Shown: positions 6,669 to 13,888, numbered from the stretch's first letter. The stretch is 16,270 nucleotides of DNA from SIG603 sp964370115 (GCA_964370115.1 CAYJIA010000048.1:1-16270), one strand, 5' to 3'. Numbers and translations are program-made. The notes: generated by a model not told the origin, from the sequence alone.

Positions 6669-7109
6669 TTAAATCACCTCTGCCTTCCCACCGGCTGCTT
6701 CTATTTTCGCCTTTGCAGCCTCAGAATAGGCGTTCACCTGAACGGTAAGTTTTTTGGAGATTTCTCCGCATGAAAGTATTTTAATCAAACCTGCGTTTGT
6801 ATTAATGATACCTGCATCTTCTAAAGCTTTAATATCAACTACCGCACCGTCTTCAAACTTGTTTAGACAAGTTAGGTTTATTGATGTTACTTCTTTAGCA
6901 AAAGGATTGTTAAATCCTCTTTTAGGAATTCTTCTTTGTAAAGGCATTTGACCGCCTTCAAAACCTGCACGGAAGCCCTTACCGGCTCTTGCTTTTTGAC
7001 CTTTGTGGCCTTTACCGGCTGTTTTTCCGTTTCCTGAACCATGTCCACGACCAACACGTTTTGCAACTTTTGTTGAGCCCGCGACTGCTCTTAGTTCATG
7101 CAACTTCAT
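6669..7109 (-). CDS. rplO: 50S ribosomal protein L15 (uL15)
   Basis: Late-assembling 50S protein, 146 residues. The N-terminal half is the long basic glycine-rich extension (RVGRGHGSGNGKTAGKGHKG, 18-37), then GFEGGQMPLQRRIPKRGFNN, which threads into 23S rRNA. The C-terminal globular part ends AKAKIEAAGGKAEVI. ATG start with a GGAGGTG ribosome binding site. 13 nt after rpmD; the end abuts secY. Confidence 0.97.
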   Translation of the reverse strand: MKLHELRAVAGSTKVAKRVGRGHGSGNGKTAGKGHKGQKARAGKGFRAGFEGGQMPLQRRIPKRGFNNPFAKEVTSINLTCLNKFEDGAVVDIKALEDAGIINTNAGLIKILSCGEISKKLTVQVNAYSEAAKAKIEAAGGKAEVI

Positions 7110-7122
7110 TTATAGCACCTCC

Positions 7123-7299
7123 TTATTTACTTACCTCGATTAGGTGAATAATTTTTTTCACCTTGCCTTGTGTTTGGGCATTATCTGGTTGTTGAGTTTT
7201 TGAACCTATTTTTTTAAGTCCTAGTGAGTGAGCGGTTGCAATTTGGTCTTTTTTGCAGCCTATCAAGCTCTTTTTTAGAGTAATAACTACTGTATCCAT
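7123..7299 (-). CDS. rpmD: 50S ribosomal protein L30 (uL30)
   Basis: Small bacterial L30 of 58 residues with the ferredoxin-like fold. TLKKSLIGCKKDQIATAHSL and GLKKIGS match the family core. I place the start at ATG (MDTVVITLKK), about 9 nt after GGAGG. A TTG three codons upstream is in frame but directly abuts the Shine-Dalgarno sequence, so it is unlikely. Located between rpsE (14 nt gap) and rplO, as expected for an spc block. Confidence 0.95.
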   Translation of the reverse strand: MDTVVITLKKSLIGCKKDQIATAHSLGLKKIGSKTQQPDNAQTQGKVKKIIHLIEVSK

Positions 7300-7313
7300 T
7301 GTTTGCAACCTCC

Positions 7314-7814
7314 TTATAGAATTTCTTTAACTGATTTGCCACGAATAGCAGCAACTTCTTGAGCTGTACGTAGGTTTCTAAGTCCTTCAATTGTTGCTCT
7401 TACAACATTGCATGGATTGTTAGAACGTAGAGCTTTTGTACGAATGTCTTTAATACCAACACTCTCAACTACCGCACGAACAGGTCCGCCGGCGATAACT
7501 CCAGTACCTGGAGCTGCAGGTTTTAGTAGAACTTTACCTGCGCCAAACTCACCCATGATTTCGTGAGGAATTGTTGTACCTCTTAATGAGATTTTTATTA
7601 GATTTTTCTTTGCATCTTCAATGCCTTTTCTTATAGCGTCGGGTACCTCGCCTGCTTTACCGATACCAAAACCTACTGTGCCGTTTCCGTCACCTACAAC
7701 AACAAGTGCTGCAAATTTGAAAATACGTCCACCTTTAACAGTTTTAGATACACGGTTAATAGCGATAACACGTTCTTTTAAGTCAAGTACTGATGCGTCA
7801 ATTTTACTAGCCAT
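7314..7814 (-). CDS. rpsE: 30S ribosomal protein S5 (uS5)
   Basis: Fidelity-linked small-subunit protein of 166 residues near the mRNA entry tunnel. The N-terminal dsRBD-like domain holds INRVSKTVKGGRIFKFAALV (19-38) and VVGDGNGTVGFGIGKAGEVP; the second domain has KPAAPGTGVIAGGPVRAV and DIRTKALRSNNPCNVVRAT. Loop 2 (VKGGRIF) is where spectinomycin-resistance changes occur in known S5 proteins, and the residues appear wild-type. ATG start after GGAGGAAATAAA; 15 nt from rplR. Confidence 0.97.
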   Translation of the reverse strand: MASKIDASVLDLKERVIAINRVSKTVKGGRIFKFAALVVVGDGNGTVGFGIGKAGEVPDAIRKGIEDAKKNLIKISLRGTTIPHEIMGEFGAGKVLLKPAAPGTGVIAGGPVRAVVESVGIKDIRTKALRSNNPCNVVRATIEGLRNLRTAQEVAAIRGKSVKEIL

Positions 7815-7829
7815 TTTATTTCCTCCTTC

Positions 7830-8189
7830 TTAGAAGTTCAGGCCGCCCTCGCGGGCGCCGTCGGCCAGCTCTTTGACGCGGCCGTGGAAGATGTAACCGC
7901 CGCGGTCAAAAACCACGTTTGTTACGCCTTTTTCTGCTGCTCTTTTTGCAAGTAGTAGACCCACTTGTTTTGCAGCATCTTTATTCGAACCATTTCCGGA
8001 AAACTCTTTATCTAATGTAGATGCCGCACAAATTGTTACACCTTTTGTGTCATCAATGATTTGGGCATATATATTAGCAGAAGAGCGATATACATTAAGA
8101 CGAGGTCTCTCTGCTGTGCCGGAAATTTTGCCGCGAACTCTTTTATGGCGGCGAAGTCTGGCTTGGTTTTTATCAATCTTTTTAACCAT
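7830..8189 (-). CDS. rplR: 50S ribosomal protein L18 (uL18)
   Basis: 5S rRNA-binding protein of 119 residues. The basic N-terminus (ARLRRHKRVRGKISGTAERP, 10-29), the following RLNVYRSSANIYAQIID and the C-terminal GRVKELADGAREGGLNF are family signatures. The protein is intact, but the last 25 sense codons (7833-7907) are extremely GC-rich, with 23 of 25 ending in G or C, unlike the AT-ending codons of the rest of the gene and its neighbours. This points to a mosaic gene (short recombination with a GC-rich relative) or an assembly chimera. ATG start; 18 nt after rplF. Confidence 0.97.
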   Translation of the reverse strand: MVKKIDKNQARLRRHKRVRGKISGTAERPRLNVYRSSANIYAQIIDDTKGVTICAASTLDKEFSGNGSNKDAAKQVGLLLAKRAAEKGVTNVVFDRGGYIFHGRVKELADGAREGGLNF

Positions 8190-8207
8190 TTTTTACACTC
8201 TCCTATC

Positions 8208-8753
8208 TTATTTTGAGCCTTTACCGGCTTTACCTTCTTTACGACGAATAACTTCGTCTGAGTACTTAATACCTTTGCCTTTATATGGCTCTGGTGGTCT
8301 TTTTTCACGTACTACAGCGGCAAACTGACCAACTTTTTGCTTATCAGGTCCGTGAACAATGATTTTGTTAGGAGATGGAACTTCGATTTTAACATCTTCA
8401 GTTTCACTCATAATAACTTGGTGTGAGTAGCCTAGATTCATAACTAAGTCTTTACCTTGTTTTTGCACACGGTAACCAACGCCGTTAACTTCTAGCTCTT
8501 TTTTAAATTCCTCTGTTACACCTATAACCATGTTTGCAATAAGTGTTCTTGTAAGACCGTGTAGTGAACGGTTTTCTTTTTCGTCGTTGGGTCTTTTAAC
8601 ATTTATCTCTGCGCCCTCAATCTCAATTGTTAAATTGGGACTGACTCTTTGTGTTAAAGTGCCTTTTGGACCTTTAACAGTCACGACACAGCTGTCAATT
8701 TTAACGTCAACGCCTGCGGGAATATTTATGGGTTTTCTTCCAATTCTGGACAT
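8208..8753 (-). CDS. rplF: 50S ribosomal protein L6 (uL6)
   Basis: Large-subunit protein near the sarcin-ricin loop, 181 residues with two related domains. MSRIGRKPINIPAGV at the start and PPEPYKGKGIKYSDEVIRRK near the end are signatures. The tail is lysine and glycine rich (EGKAGKGSK), as usual. ATG start; it follows rpsH by 18 nt with an AGGGGGTG-like ribosome binding site. No abnormality seen. Confidence 0.97.
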   Translation of the reverse strand: MSRIGRKPINIPAGVDVKIDSCVVTVKGPKGTLTQRVSPNLTIEIEGAEINVKRPNDEKENRSLHGLTRTLIANMVIGVTEEFKKELEVNGVGYRVQKQGKDLVMNLGYSHQVIMSETEDVKIEVPSPNKIIVHGPDKQKVGQFAAVVREKRPPEPYKGKGIKYSDEVIRRKEGKAGKGSK

Positions 8754-8771
8754 GTTATTGCACCCCCTTCT

Positions 8772-9167
8772 TTACCATACGAAGGCGAGAACTTCGCCAC
8801 CGATGTTGTCTTTTCTTGCTTGACGGTCTGTTAGTATTCCTCTAGATGTAGAGATAACTGCAACGCCAAGACCTTTCATAACCCTTGGTAGCTCTGTCGC
8901 ATTTGCATAAATACGAAGGCCAGGTTTTGAAACTCTTTTTAGTCCTTTGATAGCAGCAACGCCTGCTGTGTATTTTAAGTTAATTTTGATTATGCCTTGT
9001 TTTCCGTCTTCTTCAACTTGGAAACTTTTAACGTATCCTTCGTCAACAAGAATTTGGCAAATAGCCTTCTTCATGTTTGAAGCGGGAACTTTCACCGTAT
9101 CGTGTTTAGCTGAGTGAGCATTTCTTATACGGGTTAGCAAATCTGCAATTGGATCTGTAATTTGCAT
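8772..9167 (-). CDS. rpsH: 30S ribosomal protein S8 (uS8)
   Basis: Primary 16S rRNA binder of 131 residues; in E. coli it is also the spc-operon repressor. MQITDPIADLLTRIRNA opens the N-terminal domain and the signature STSRGILTDRQAR lies in the C-terminal RNA-binding part, ending GGEVLAFVW. ATG start with GGAGGAA. The rRNA-mimic site used by E. coli S8 lies at rplE; I did not see a convincing equivalent, but the structured rpsQ-rplN gap is a candidate for some regulator of this block. Confidence 0.97.
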   Translation of the reverse strand: MQITDPIADLLTRIRNAHSAKHDTVKVPASNMKKAICQILVDEGYVKSFQVEEDGKQGIIKINLKYTAGVAAIKGLKRVSKPGLRIYANATELPRVMKGLGVAVISTSRGILTDRQARKDNIGGEVLAFVW

Positions 9168-9188
9168 GATTTTTTCCTCCTTGCTATA

Positions 9189-9374
9189 TTACCAGCTTGA
9201 TTTTTTTACGCCTGGGATTTGGCCTTTGTAAGCAAGCTCCCTAAAGCAAATACGGCAAATACCGAATTTGCGAAGGTAGGCGTGCGGCCTGCCACAGATT
9301 TTGCAACGATTATATTCTCTTGATGAGAATTTTTGCTCTCTCTGCTGTTTTAATTTCATCGCTTTTTTAGCCAC
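9189..9374 (-). CDS. rpsZ: 30S ribosomal protein S14, zinc-binding type Z (uS14)
   Basis: Short S14 of 61 residues with the C+ zinc ribbon Cys24, Cys27, Cys40, Cys43 (CKIC and CRIC) and the signature FRELAYKGQIPGVKKSSW at the C-terminus. It lies in the 30S head. This is the ancestral zinc-containing paralogue, also called rpsN type Z; a longer zinc-free S14 is not in this window. Start is GTG with GGAGGTAT upstream, giving the usual MAKKAM N-terminus. Between rplE (12 nt) and rpsH (21 nt). Confidence 0.96.
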   Translation of the reverse strand: MAKKAMKLKQQREQKFSSREYNRCKICGRPHAYLRKFGICRICFRELAYKGQIPGVKKSSW

Positions 9375-9386
9375 AGTTATACCTCC

Positions 9387-9926
9387 TTATTTAGCAAACG
9401 GAGCGCCCATTAATGAGAGAAACTCTCTGGCCTCTTCGTCTGTTTTAGCTGTTGTTACAAAGCAAATATCCATTCCACGAACTTTGTCTACTTTATCGTA
9501 GTCAATTTCAGGGAAAATTAGTTGCTCTCTTATACCCATGTTATAGTTACCACGACCGTCGAATGAATTAGCATTAATTCCTCTAAAGTCACGAACACGG
9601 GGTAGGGCGACGTTGAAAAGTCTATCTAAGAATTCCCACATTTTTTCGCCTCTTAGTGTTGTTTTAACACCGATAGCCATGCCTTCACGAAGTTTAAAGT
9701 TAGCTACAGATTTTTTTGCTTTACAAATTATTGGTTTTTGACCAGTAATTTTTGCAAGGTCTCCGCAGATATTTTCTATAATCTTCGTATTGTCTTTTGC
9801 CTCACCGGCACCTACATTTATAACAATTTTCTCGAGCGTTGGAATTTCCATAACACTTTTATATGAGAATTTGTTCATAAGTGCAGGAGCAACTTCGGCT
9901 TTGTATACGTCCTTAAGTCTTGCCAT
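9387..9926 (-). CDS. rplE: 50S ribosomal protein L5 (uL5)
   Basis: 5S rRNA-binding protein of the central protuberance, 179 residues, contacting P-site tRNA. PTLEKIVINVGAGEAKDN is the L5 signature region; GQKPIICKAKKSVANFKLRE and RDFRGINANSFDGRGNYNMG are conserved, and FPEIDYDKVDKVRGMDI lies near the C-terminus. ATG start with GGAGGA. It follows rplX by 20 nt. Confidence 0.97.
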   Translation of the reverse strand: MARLKDVYKAEVAPALMNKFSYKSVMEIPTLEKIVINVGAGEAKDNTKIIENICGDLAKITGQKPIICKAKKSVANFKLREGMAIGVKTTLRGEKMWEFLDRLFNVALPRVRDFRGINANSFDGRGNYNMGIREQLIFPEIDYDKVDKVRGMDICFVTTAKTDEEAREFLSLMGAPFAK

Positions 9927-9946
9927 TTCTTATGTCCTCCTATATA

Positions 9947-10264
9947 TTAAAGTGTTTTAGCGCATTTTTTGCATACACGCTCTTTTTTGCCATTAGCATC
10001 GATTTTGTGACCGATTCTAGTAGGTTTTTTGCATGATGGGCACACAAGTTGAACTTTGCATGCATATATTGCAGACTCAGCTTTAATAATGCCGCCAGCT
10101 TCACCCATTTTTTTAGGTTTAACGTGCTTGCTTACTATGTTAGCTTTTTCTACGATAACTTTTCCCTCTTTTGGAGAGACGCCCATTACTTTGCCTTGTT
10201 TGCCACGGTCGTTACCTGCAAGGATAACAACGGTGTCACCTGTTTTTACATGAACATTTTTCAT
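9947..10264 (-). CDS. rplX: 50S ribosomal protein L24 (uL24), zinc-ribbon form
   Basis: Assembly-initiating 50S protein of 105 residues at the exit tunnel. The KOW motif lies at about 8-27 (GDTVVILAGNDRGKQGKV). The C-terminus has a four-cysteine ribbon, Cys75, Cys78, Cys98 and Cys101 (CPSC and CKKC), a variant common in Clostridia and some other phyla. I choose the ATG of MKNVHVKTGD, with GGAGGTG 6 nt upstream. A GTG five codons earlier overlaps that site and is therefore unlikely. The gap from rplN is 15 nt. Confidence 0.96.
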   Translation of the reverse strand: MKNVHVKTGDTVVILAGNDRGKQGKVMGVSPKEGKVIVEKANIVSKHVKPKKMGEAGGIIKAESAIYACKVQLVCPSCKKPTRIGHKIDANGKKERVCKKCAKTL

Positions 10265-10279
10265 TAATGACACCTCCAC

Positions 10280-10648
10280 TTACAGTACTTCTGGAGCAAG
10301 TGAAAGAATTTTTAAATATTCTTTATCACGAAGCTCACGAGCAACTGGTCCAAAGATACGAGTACCTCTTGGGTTTTTGTCTTCTTTAATTAAAACGGCT
10401 GCGTTCTCATCAAATCTGATATAAGAACCGTCGTCACGTCTAACGCCGAATGCTGATCTTACGATAACAGCTTTTACAACGTCACCTTTTTTTACAACGC
10501 TGCCTGGTGCTGCTTTTTTAACTGAAGCTACCACAACATCGCCTATATTAGCATACCTTCTGCCTGTACCACCTAGAACGCGGATACACATTAGTTCCTT
10601 TGCGCCTGAGTTGTCGGCAACTTTGAGGTAAGATTGCTGTTGAATCAC
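10280..10648 (-). CDS. rplN: 50S ribosomal protein L14 (uL14)
   Basis: Intersubunit-bridge protein of 122 residues. MIQQQSYLKVADNSGAKELM is the family N-terminus, and NPRGTRIFGPVARELR the conserved C-terminal segment. Start is GTG, 6 nt after GGAGGAA. This is the first gene of the spc block and is the only S10-spc gene besides rpsJ to be preceded by a long gap: 132 nt separate it from rpsQ, holding two adjacent structured elements and a weak promoter-like pair. Confidence 0.97.
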   Translation of the reverse strand: MIQQQSYLKVADNSGAKELMCIRVLGGTGRRYANIGDVVVASVKKAAPGSVVKKGDVVKAVIVRSAFGVRRDDGSYIRFDENAAVLIKEDKNPRGTRIFGPVARELRDKEYLKILSLAPEVL

Positions 10649-10684
10649 AGTGAGTTCCTCCTTTTGTGCTTAAAACATTTGTTT

Positions 10685-10763
10685 CGATTTATTTTAATCG
10701 GGTGTAACCCTATAGTGGGCTAAACCGCTAAGCGGAAATTTCCGACTCCCGCCCTTTTACACC
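10685..10763 (-). promoter_or_regulatory. Structured leader-like element between rpsQ and rplN
   Basis: The outer helix GGTGTAA/TTACACC (10701-10707 with 10757-10763) encloses a GGGC/GCCC helix (10717-10720 with 10751-10754). Inside, two small hairpins share bases and exclude each other: CGGA-AATT-TCCG (10733-10744) and CCGC-TAA-GCGG (10725-10735). A second hairpin, CGATT/AATCG (10685-10700), abuts the outer helix. No U-tract terminator is evident. The position equals the S10/spc operon boundary of other bacteria. Function is inferred only. Confidence 0.55.
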
Positions 10764-10770
10764 TTTGTGT

Positions 10771-10797
10771 TTTATAAAAATTATTTTGCTTTCTCAA
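10771..10797 (-). promoter_or_regulatory. Weak candidate internal promoter before rplN
   Basis: On the minus strand TTGAGA (10797-10792) and TATAAA (10776-10771) are separated by 15 bp, shorter than the preferred 17. They straddle the rpsQ stop codon. The hexamers are good but the spacing is poor, and the region is AT-rich, so a chance match is plausible. If real it would give the spc block its own transcription start. Confidence 0.25.
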
Positions 10798-11041
10798 CAA
10801 TTTCAACCACACGCCATCTTTTATCTTTTGATAAAGGACGAGTTTCCATTAGACGAACTCTGTCGCCTACTCCGCACTCGTTTTTCTCGTCATGTGCTTT
10901 TCTTTTAACTGTACGTTTAATGATTTTGTTGTATAGCGGGTGTCTTACACTATCTTCAATAGCAACAACAACTGTTTTGTCCATTTTGTCGCTTACTACT
11001 CTGCCGATAGTTGTTTTTCTCATAGTATTTCTTTCGCTCAC
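10781..11041 (-). CDS. rpsQ: 30S ribosomal protein S17 (uS17)
   Basis: Primary 16S rRNA binder with an OB fold, 86 residues. RKTTIGRVVSDKMDKTVVVA and the GDRVRLMETRPLSKDKRWRV region (62-81) are signatures. Start is GTG with GGAGG 7 nt upstream, giving MSERNTMRK; an internal ATG six codons later is less likely because of that site. Last gene of the S10 block; the ribosome binding site lies against the rpmC stop codon. Confidence 0.96.
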   Translation of the reverse strand: MSERNTMRKTTIGRVVSDKMDKTVVVAIEDSVRHPLYNKIIKRTVKRKAHDEKNECGVGDRVRLMETRPLSKDKRWRVVEIVEKAK

Positions 11042-11057
11042 AGTAAGTCCTCCTCCC

Positions 11058-11255
11058 TTATGCGTTTGTTAATTCGTTTTCACGAATAACTGTTTTTACT
11101 CGGGCTATATCTTTTTTAACAGCCTTGATACGCATTGGGTTATCCAGCTGGTTAATAGCTAGCTGAAAACGAAGGTTAAAGAGCTCTGATTGTAGCTCTG
11201 CAAGTTTTGCAGTTAGTTCTTTTTCTGATAGTTTTTTAATTTCTACAGCTTTCAT
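11058..11255 (-). CDS. rpmC: 50S ribosomal protein L29 (uL29)
   Basis: A 65-residue all-helical protein at the exit tunnel, near L23, where signal recognition particle and trigger factor dock. KLSEKELTAKLAELQSELFN and LRFQLAINQLDNPMRIKAVK are the paired helices and signature. ATG start; only 7 nt separate it from rplP, so the ribosome binding site lies at the end of rplP. The gene is normal. Confidence 0.96.
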   Translation of the reverse strand: MKAVEIKKLSEKELTAKLAELQSELFNLRFQLAINQLDNPMRIKAVKKDIARVKTVIRENELTNA

Positions 11256-11262
11256 AATACTC

Positions 11263-11679
11263 TTATACCTCCTGTTCTTTTACTAAAAATTTGCATTTGA
11301 TTGGCAGTTTGTTAGCAGCAAGTCTCATAGCTTCTCTTGCTGTAGCCTCAGGCACGCCTGCAAGCTCAAACATAACTCTGCCCGGTTTAACAACCGCTAC
11401 CCAGTACTCAGGTGAACCTTTACCAGAACCCATTCGAGTTTCAGCTGGTTTCTCTGTGATTGGTTTATCTGGGAAAATTTTGATCCAAACTTTACCAAAA
11501 CGCTTGCAGTAACGAGTCATCGCTATACGAGCAGCCTCGATTTGGTTTGATGTTATCCATGATGGTTCTAAGGCTTGAAGGCCAAATTCACCGTAAGTTA
11601 TTTTGTTTCCACGTAAAGCTTTACCGGTAAGTCTACCTCTGTGCACTCTACGATATTTAACACGTTTTGGAAGTAACAT
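11263..11679 (-). CDS. rplP: 50S ribosomal protein L16 (uL16)
   Basis: 138-residue protein next to the A-site tRNA elbow. MLLPKRVKYRRVHRGRLTGK opens the protein, and RMGSGKGSPEYWVAVVKPGR carries the signature. The ATG overlaps the rpsC stop codon by one base (TAATG), and GGAGG lies inside the last rpsC codons, so translation is probably coupled to rpsC. Full length, with no unusual residues noticed. Confidence 0.97.
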   Translation of the reverse strand: MLLPKRVKYRRVHRGRLTGKALRGNKITYGEFGLQALEPSWITSNQIEAARIAMTRYCKRFGKVWIKIFPDKPITEKPAETRMGSGKGSPEYWVAVVKPGRVMFELAGVPEATAREAMRLAANKLPIKCKFLVKEQEV

Positions 11680-12335
11680 TATTTGCGGCCTCCTTCCCTA
11701 GCTTTGTCATTTAATACCTCGCCTTTGTAAAGCCATACTTTTACGCCAAGTTTGCCGTATGCTGTATCTGCTTCTGCAAAGCCGTAGTCTATATCAGCTC
11801 TGATTGTTTGTAGCGGAATAGTGCCGTCGTGATATCTTTCACTTCTTGCAATTTCAGCGCCACCTAAACGACCTGATACTTGAGTTTTTATACCTTTTGC
11901 GCCAAGACGCATGCTTCTGCCGATGCATTGTTTCATAGCTCTTCTAAAAGAAATTCTTTTTTCAAGCTGTTGAGCAATGTTTTCTGCAATAAGTTGCGCG
12001 TTTAAGTCAGGTTGTTTAACCTCAACTATATTAACTACAACGGGTTTACCTAGCATTTTCTCGCACTGTAGACGAAGTTTTTCAATCTCAGAGCCACCTT
12101 TACCGATAACTTTACCCGGTTTAGCGCAGTGAATGTGAATTCTCACTTTAGAGGAGTCACGTTCTATTTCAATTTTTGGAACGCCTGCTGAGTCAAGTTG
12201 CTTTTTAAGAACTTTACGTAGATTATAATCCTCTACCAAAGTATCTCCAAAAGTACTTTTGTTTGCAAACCAACGGGAATCCCAGTTTTTAATAACGCCT
12301 ACACGAAGACCGTGTGGATTAACTTTTTGTCCCAT
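11679..12335 (-). CDS. rpsC: 30S ribosomal protein S3 (uS3)
   Basis: 218-residue protein at the mRNA entry pore with helicase activity as part of the S3-S4-S5 ring. MGQKVNPHGLRVGVIKNWDS is the N-terminus; the KH domain has its loop GKGG at 78-81 within KPGKVIGKGGSEIEKLR. The C-terminal half contains GRSMRLGAKGIKTQVSGRLGG in its usual place, and IRADIDYGFAEADTAYGKLG near the end. ATG start with GGAGGTA. It ends in a TAATG overlap with rplP. Confidence 0.97.
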   Translation of the reverse strand: MGQKVNPHGLRVGVIKNWDSRWFANKSTFGDTLVEDYNLRKVLKKQLDSAGVPKIEIERDSSKVRIHIHCAKPGKVIGKGGSEIEKLRLQCEKMLGKPVVVNIVEVKQPDLNAQLIAENIAQQLEKRISFRRAMKQCIGRSMRLGAKGIKTQVSGRLGGAEIARSERYHDGTIPLQTIRADIDYGFAEADTAYGKLGVKVWLYKGEVLNDKAREGGRK

Positions 12336-12353
12336 ACTTTACCTCCTTACCGC

Positions 12354-12689
12354 TTATTCTTTCTCTTTAACAACTAGTGTTATGTGTGAAGTTCTTTTTA
12401 AAATTCTGAATGCTCTACCTTGAGCTCTTGGTCTGATTCTTTTTAGAATTGGACCGGGGCAAACAAAACACTCTGAAATATAAAGACTGTTTTTGTCCAT
12501 ATTAAAGTTGTTTTCTGCATTTGCCACTGCGCTTTTTAAGAGCTTTTGAAGATCTTCACAAGCGGCTTTAGGTGTGTGTTTCAAAATACCCATTGCTAAA
12601 TCTACAGGTTTGTTTCTGATTAAATCTAGCACTATACCAACTTTTCTTGGTGAAATTCGGGTATATTTCAATACTGCTTTTGCTTCCAT
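12354..12689 (-). CDS. rplV: 50S ribosomal protein L22 (uL22)
   Basis: Exit-tunnel protein of 111 residues, whose beta-hairpin lines the constriction where macrolides act. RISPRKVGIVLDLIRNKP at the N-terminus and the hairpin region GPILKRIRPRAQGRAFRILK (79-98) are signatures. No deletion is visible in the hairpin. ATG start with AAAGGAGAG. 18 nt before rpsC. Confidence 0.97.
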   Translation of the reverse strand: MEAKAVLKYTRISPRKVGIVLDLIRNKPVDLAMGILKHTPKAACEDLQKLLKSAVANAENNFNMDKNSLYISECFVCPGPILKRIRPRAQGRAFRILKRTSHITLVVKEKE

Positions 12690-12710
12690 TTTATATACTC
12701 TCCTTTCGCC

Positions 12711-12983
12711 TTATCTGCTGGTTTTTGAACCGGAGTGACCTTTAAAAGTACGTGTTGGCGCAAACTCTCCAAGTTTGTGTCCTACCATGTCCTCAGTCAC
12801 ATATACCGGCACGTGTTTGCGTCCGTCATGAACTGCTATTGTGTGTCCCACAAAATCTGGGAATATCATAGAAGCCCTGCTCCAAGTTTTTATTATTTTC
12901 TTCTCACCGGCTTCGTTCATTTGTTGAATCCTTTTGAGCAACACCGGCTGTACAAAAGGTCCTTTTTTTAAGCTTCTGCCCAT
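12711..12983 (-). CDS. rpsS: 30S ribosomal protein S19 (uS19)
   Basis: 30S head protein of 90 residues that pairs with S13. MGRSLKKGPFV, then WSRASMIFPDFVGHTIAVHD and GHKLGEFAPTRTFKGH, are the family signature segments. ATG start after AAGGAGCT. It follows rplB by 26 nt and precedes rplV by 21 nt. Nothing unusual. Confidence 0.97.
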   Translation of the reverse strand: MGRSLKKGPFVQPVLLKRIQQMNEAGEKKIIKTWSRASMIFPDFVGHTIAVHDGRKHVPVYVTEDMVGHKLGEFAPTRTFKGHSGSKTSR

Positions 12984-13009
12984 ATTAATTTAGCTCCTTT
13001 CTGTACGCC

Positions 13010-13840
13010 TTACTTGCCGTTTCTACGTCTTACGATAAATTTATCGCTGGCTTTGTGATTGCTTCTTGTTTTATAGCCAAGTGTTGGTTTACCCCATGGT
13101 GTAACAGGTCCTGAACGACCAATTGGAGATTTACCTTCACCACCACCGTGTGGGTGATCGTTCGGGTTCATAACAGAACCCCTAACAGTTGGTCTCCAAC
13201 CCATGTGGCGTTTACGTCCGGCTTTACCAATTTTAACATTCTCATGGTCAATATTACTTACTTGTCCTATTGTAGCCATGCAGTTTTGTGGTATATTTCT
13301 AAGCTCTCCTGATGGAAGTCTTAAAAGTGCCATTCCGTTTTCTTTAGCCATTAGCTGAGCCATGATGCCCGCAGCTCTTGCAAGCTGAGCGCCTTTACCT
13401 GGGTATAGCTCTACGTTATGAATAAATGTACCTGTTGGTATATTTGCAAGCGGTAGTGCGTTACCTGGTTTGATGTCTGCATCTTTACCTGATACAACTT
13501 TGTCGCCGGCTTTTAGGCCGTTTGGAGCTGTAATGTAGCTTTTTACGCCGTCTTCATACTGAATAAGTGCGATAAAAGCTGAACGGTTTGGATCGTACTC
13601 GATACCAAGTACTGTTGCAGGCATATCTTTTTGACGTTTAAAGTCGATTATACGATATTTTTTGCGGTTTCCGCCACCTCTGTGACGAACAGTTATTCTA
13701 CCGTAGCTATTTCTACCGGAATTTTTCTTAATAGGTGCCAAAAGGCTTCTTTCCGGACCGTTTTTGCTTAGCAAGCTATAATCTGTAACTGACATATTAC
13801 GTCTTGCATTGGTAGTCGGTTTGTAGGTTTTTATAGCCAT
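13010..13840 (-). CDS. rplB: 50S ribosomal protein L2 (uL2)
   Basis: Largest and among the most conserved 50S proteins, 276 residues, needed for subunit joining and peptidyl-transferase activity. MAIKTYKPTTNARRNMSVTD opens it; GRNSYGRITVRHRGGGNRKK is the N-terminal rRNA-binding part; MNPNDHPHGGGEGKSPIGR holds the conserved histidine implicated in activity. I choose the ATG of MAIKTYK, 10 nt after AAGGAG; an ATG three codons upstream would leave only 1 nt of spacing. It is preceded by a 74-nt gap with a hairpin. Confidence 0.97.
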   Translation of the reverse strand: MAIKTYKPTTNARRNMSVTDYSLLSKNGPERSLLAPIKKNSGRNSYGRITVRHRGGGNRKKYRIIDFKRQKDMPATVLGIEYDPNRSAFIALIQYEDGVKSYITAPNGLKAGDKVVSGKDADIKPGNALPLANIPTGTFIHNVELYPGKGAQLARAAGIMAQLMAKENGMALLRLPSGELRNIPQNCMATIGQVSNIDHENVKIGKAGRKRHMGWRPTVRGSVMNPNDHPHGGGEGKSPIGRSGPVTPWGKPTLGYKTRSNHKASDKFIVRRRNGK

Positions 13841-13870
13841 TTCTTTCACTCTCCTTAGGTTTGGCTTTGC

Positions 13871-13888
13871 GGGGACTAGAAACTCCCC
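13871..13888 (-). promoter_or_regulatory. Hairpin in the rplW-rplB gap
   Basis: GGGGA at 13871-13875 pairs with TCCCC at 13884-13888 around an 8-nt loop, and GGC at 13863-13865 with GCC at 13895-13897 could add an outer helix. No U-tract follows on the minus strand. It sits between the rplW stop and the rplB ribosome binding site and is not an evident terminator. The stem is short, so a chance occurrence is possible. Confidence 0.35.

Noticed and set aside
6318..6773. 151-residue plus-strand open frame antisense to secY and rplO
   Set aside because: Shadow of the hydrophobic secY codons on the opposite strand; no initiation signal and no domain.
8036..8308. 90-residue lysine-rich open frame overlapping rplF and rplR
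   Set aside because: It lies in another frame across two clearly genuine ribosomal protein genes and has no ribosome binding site of its own.
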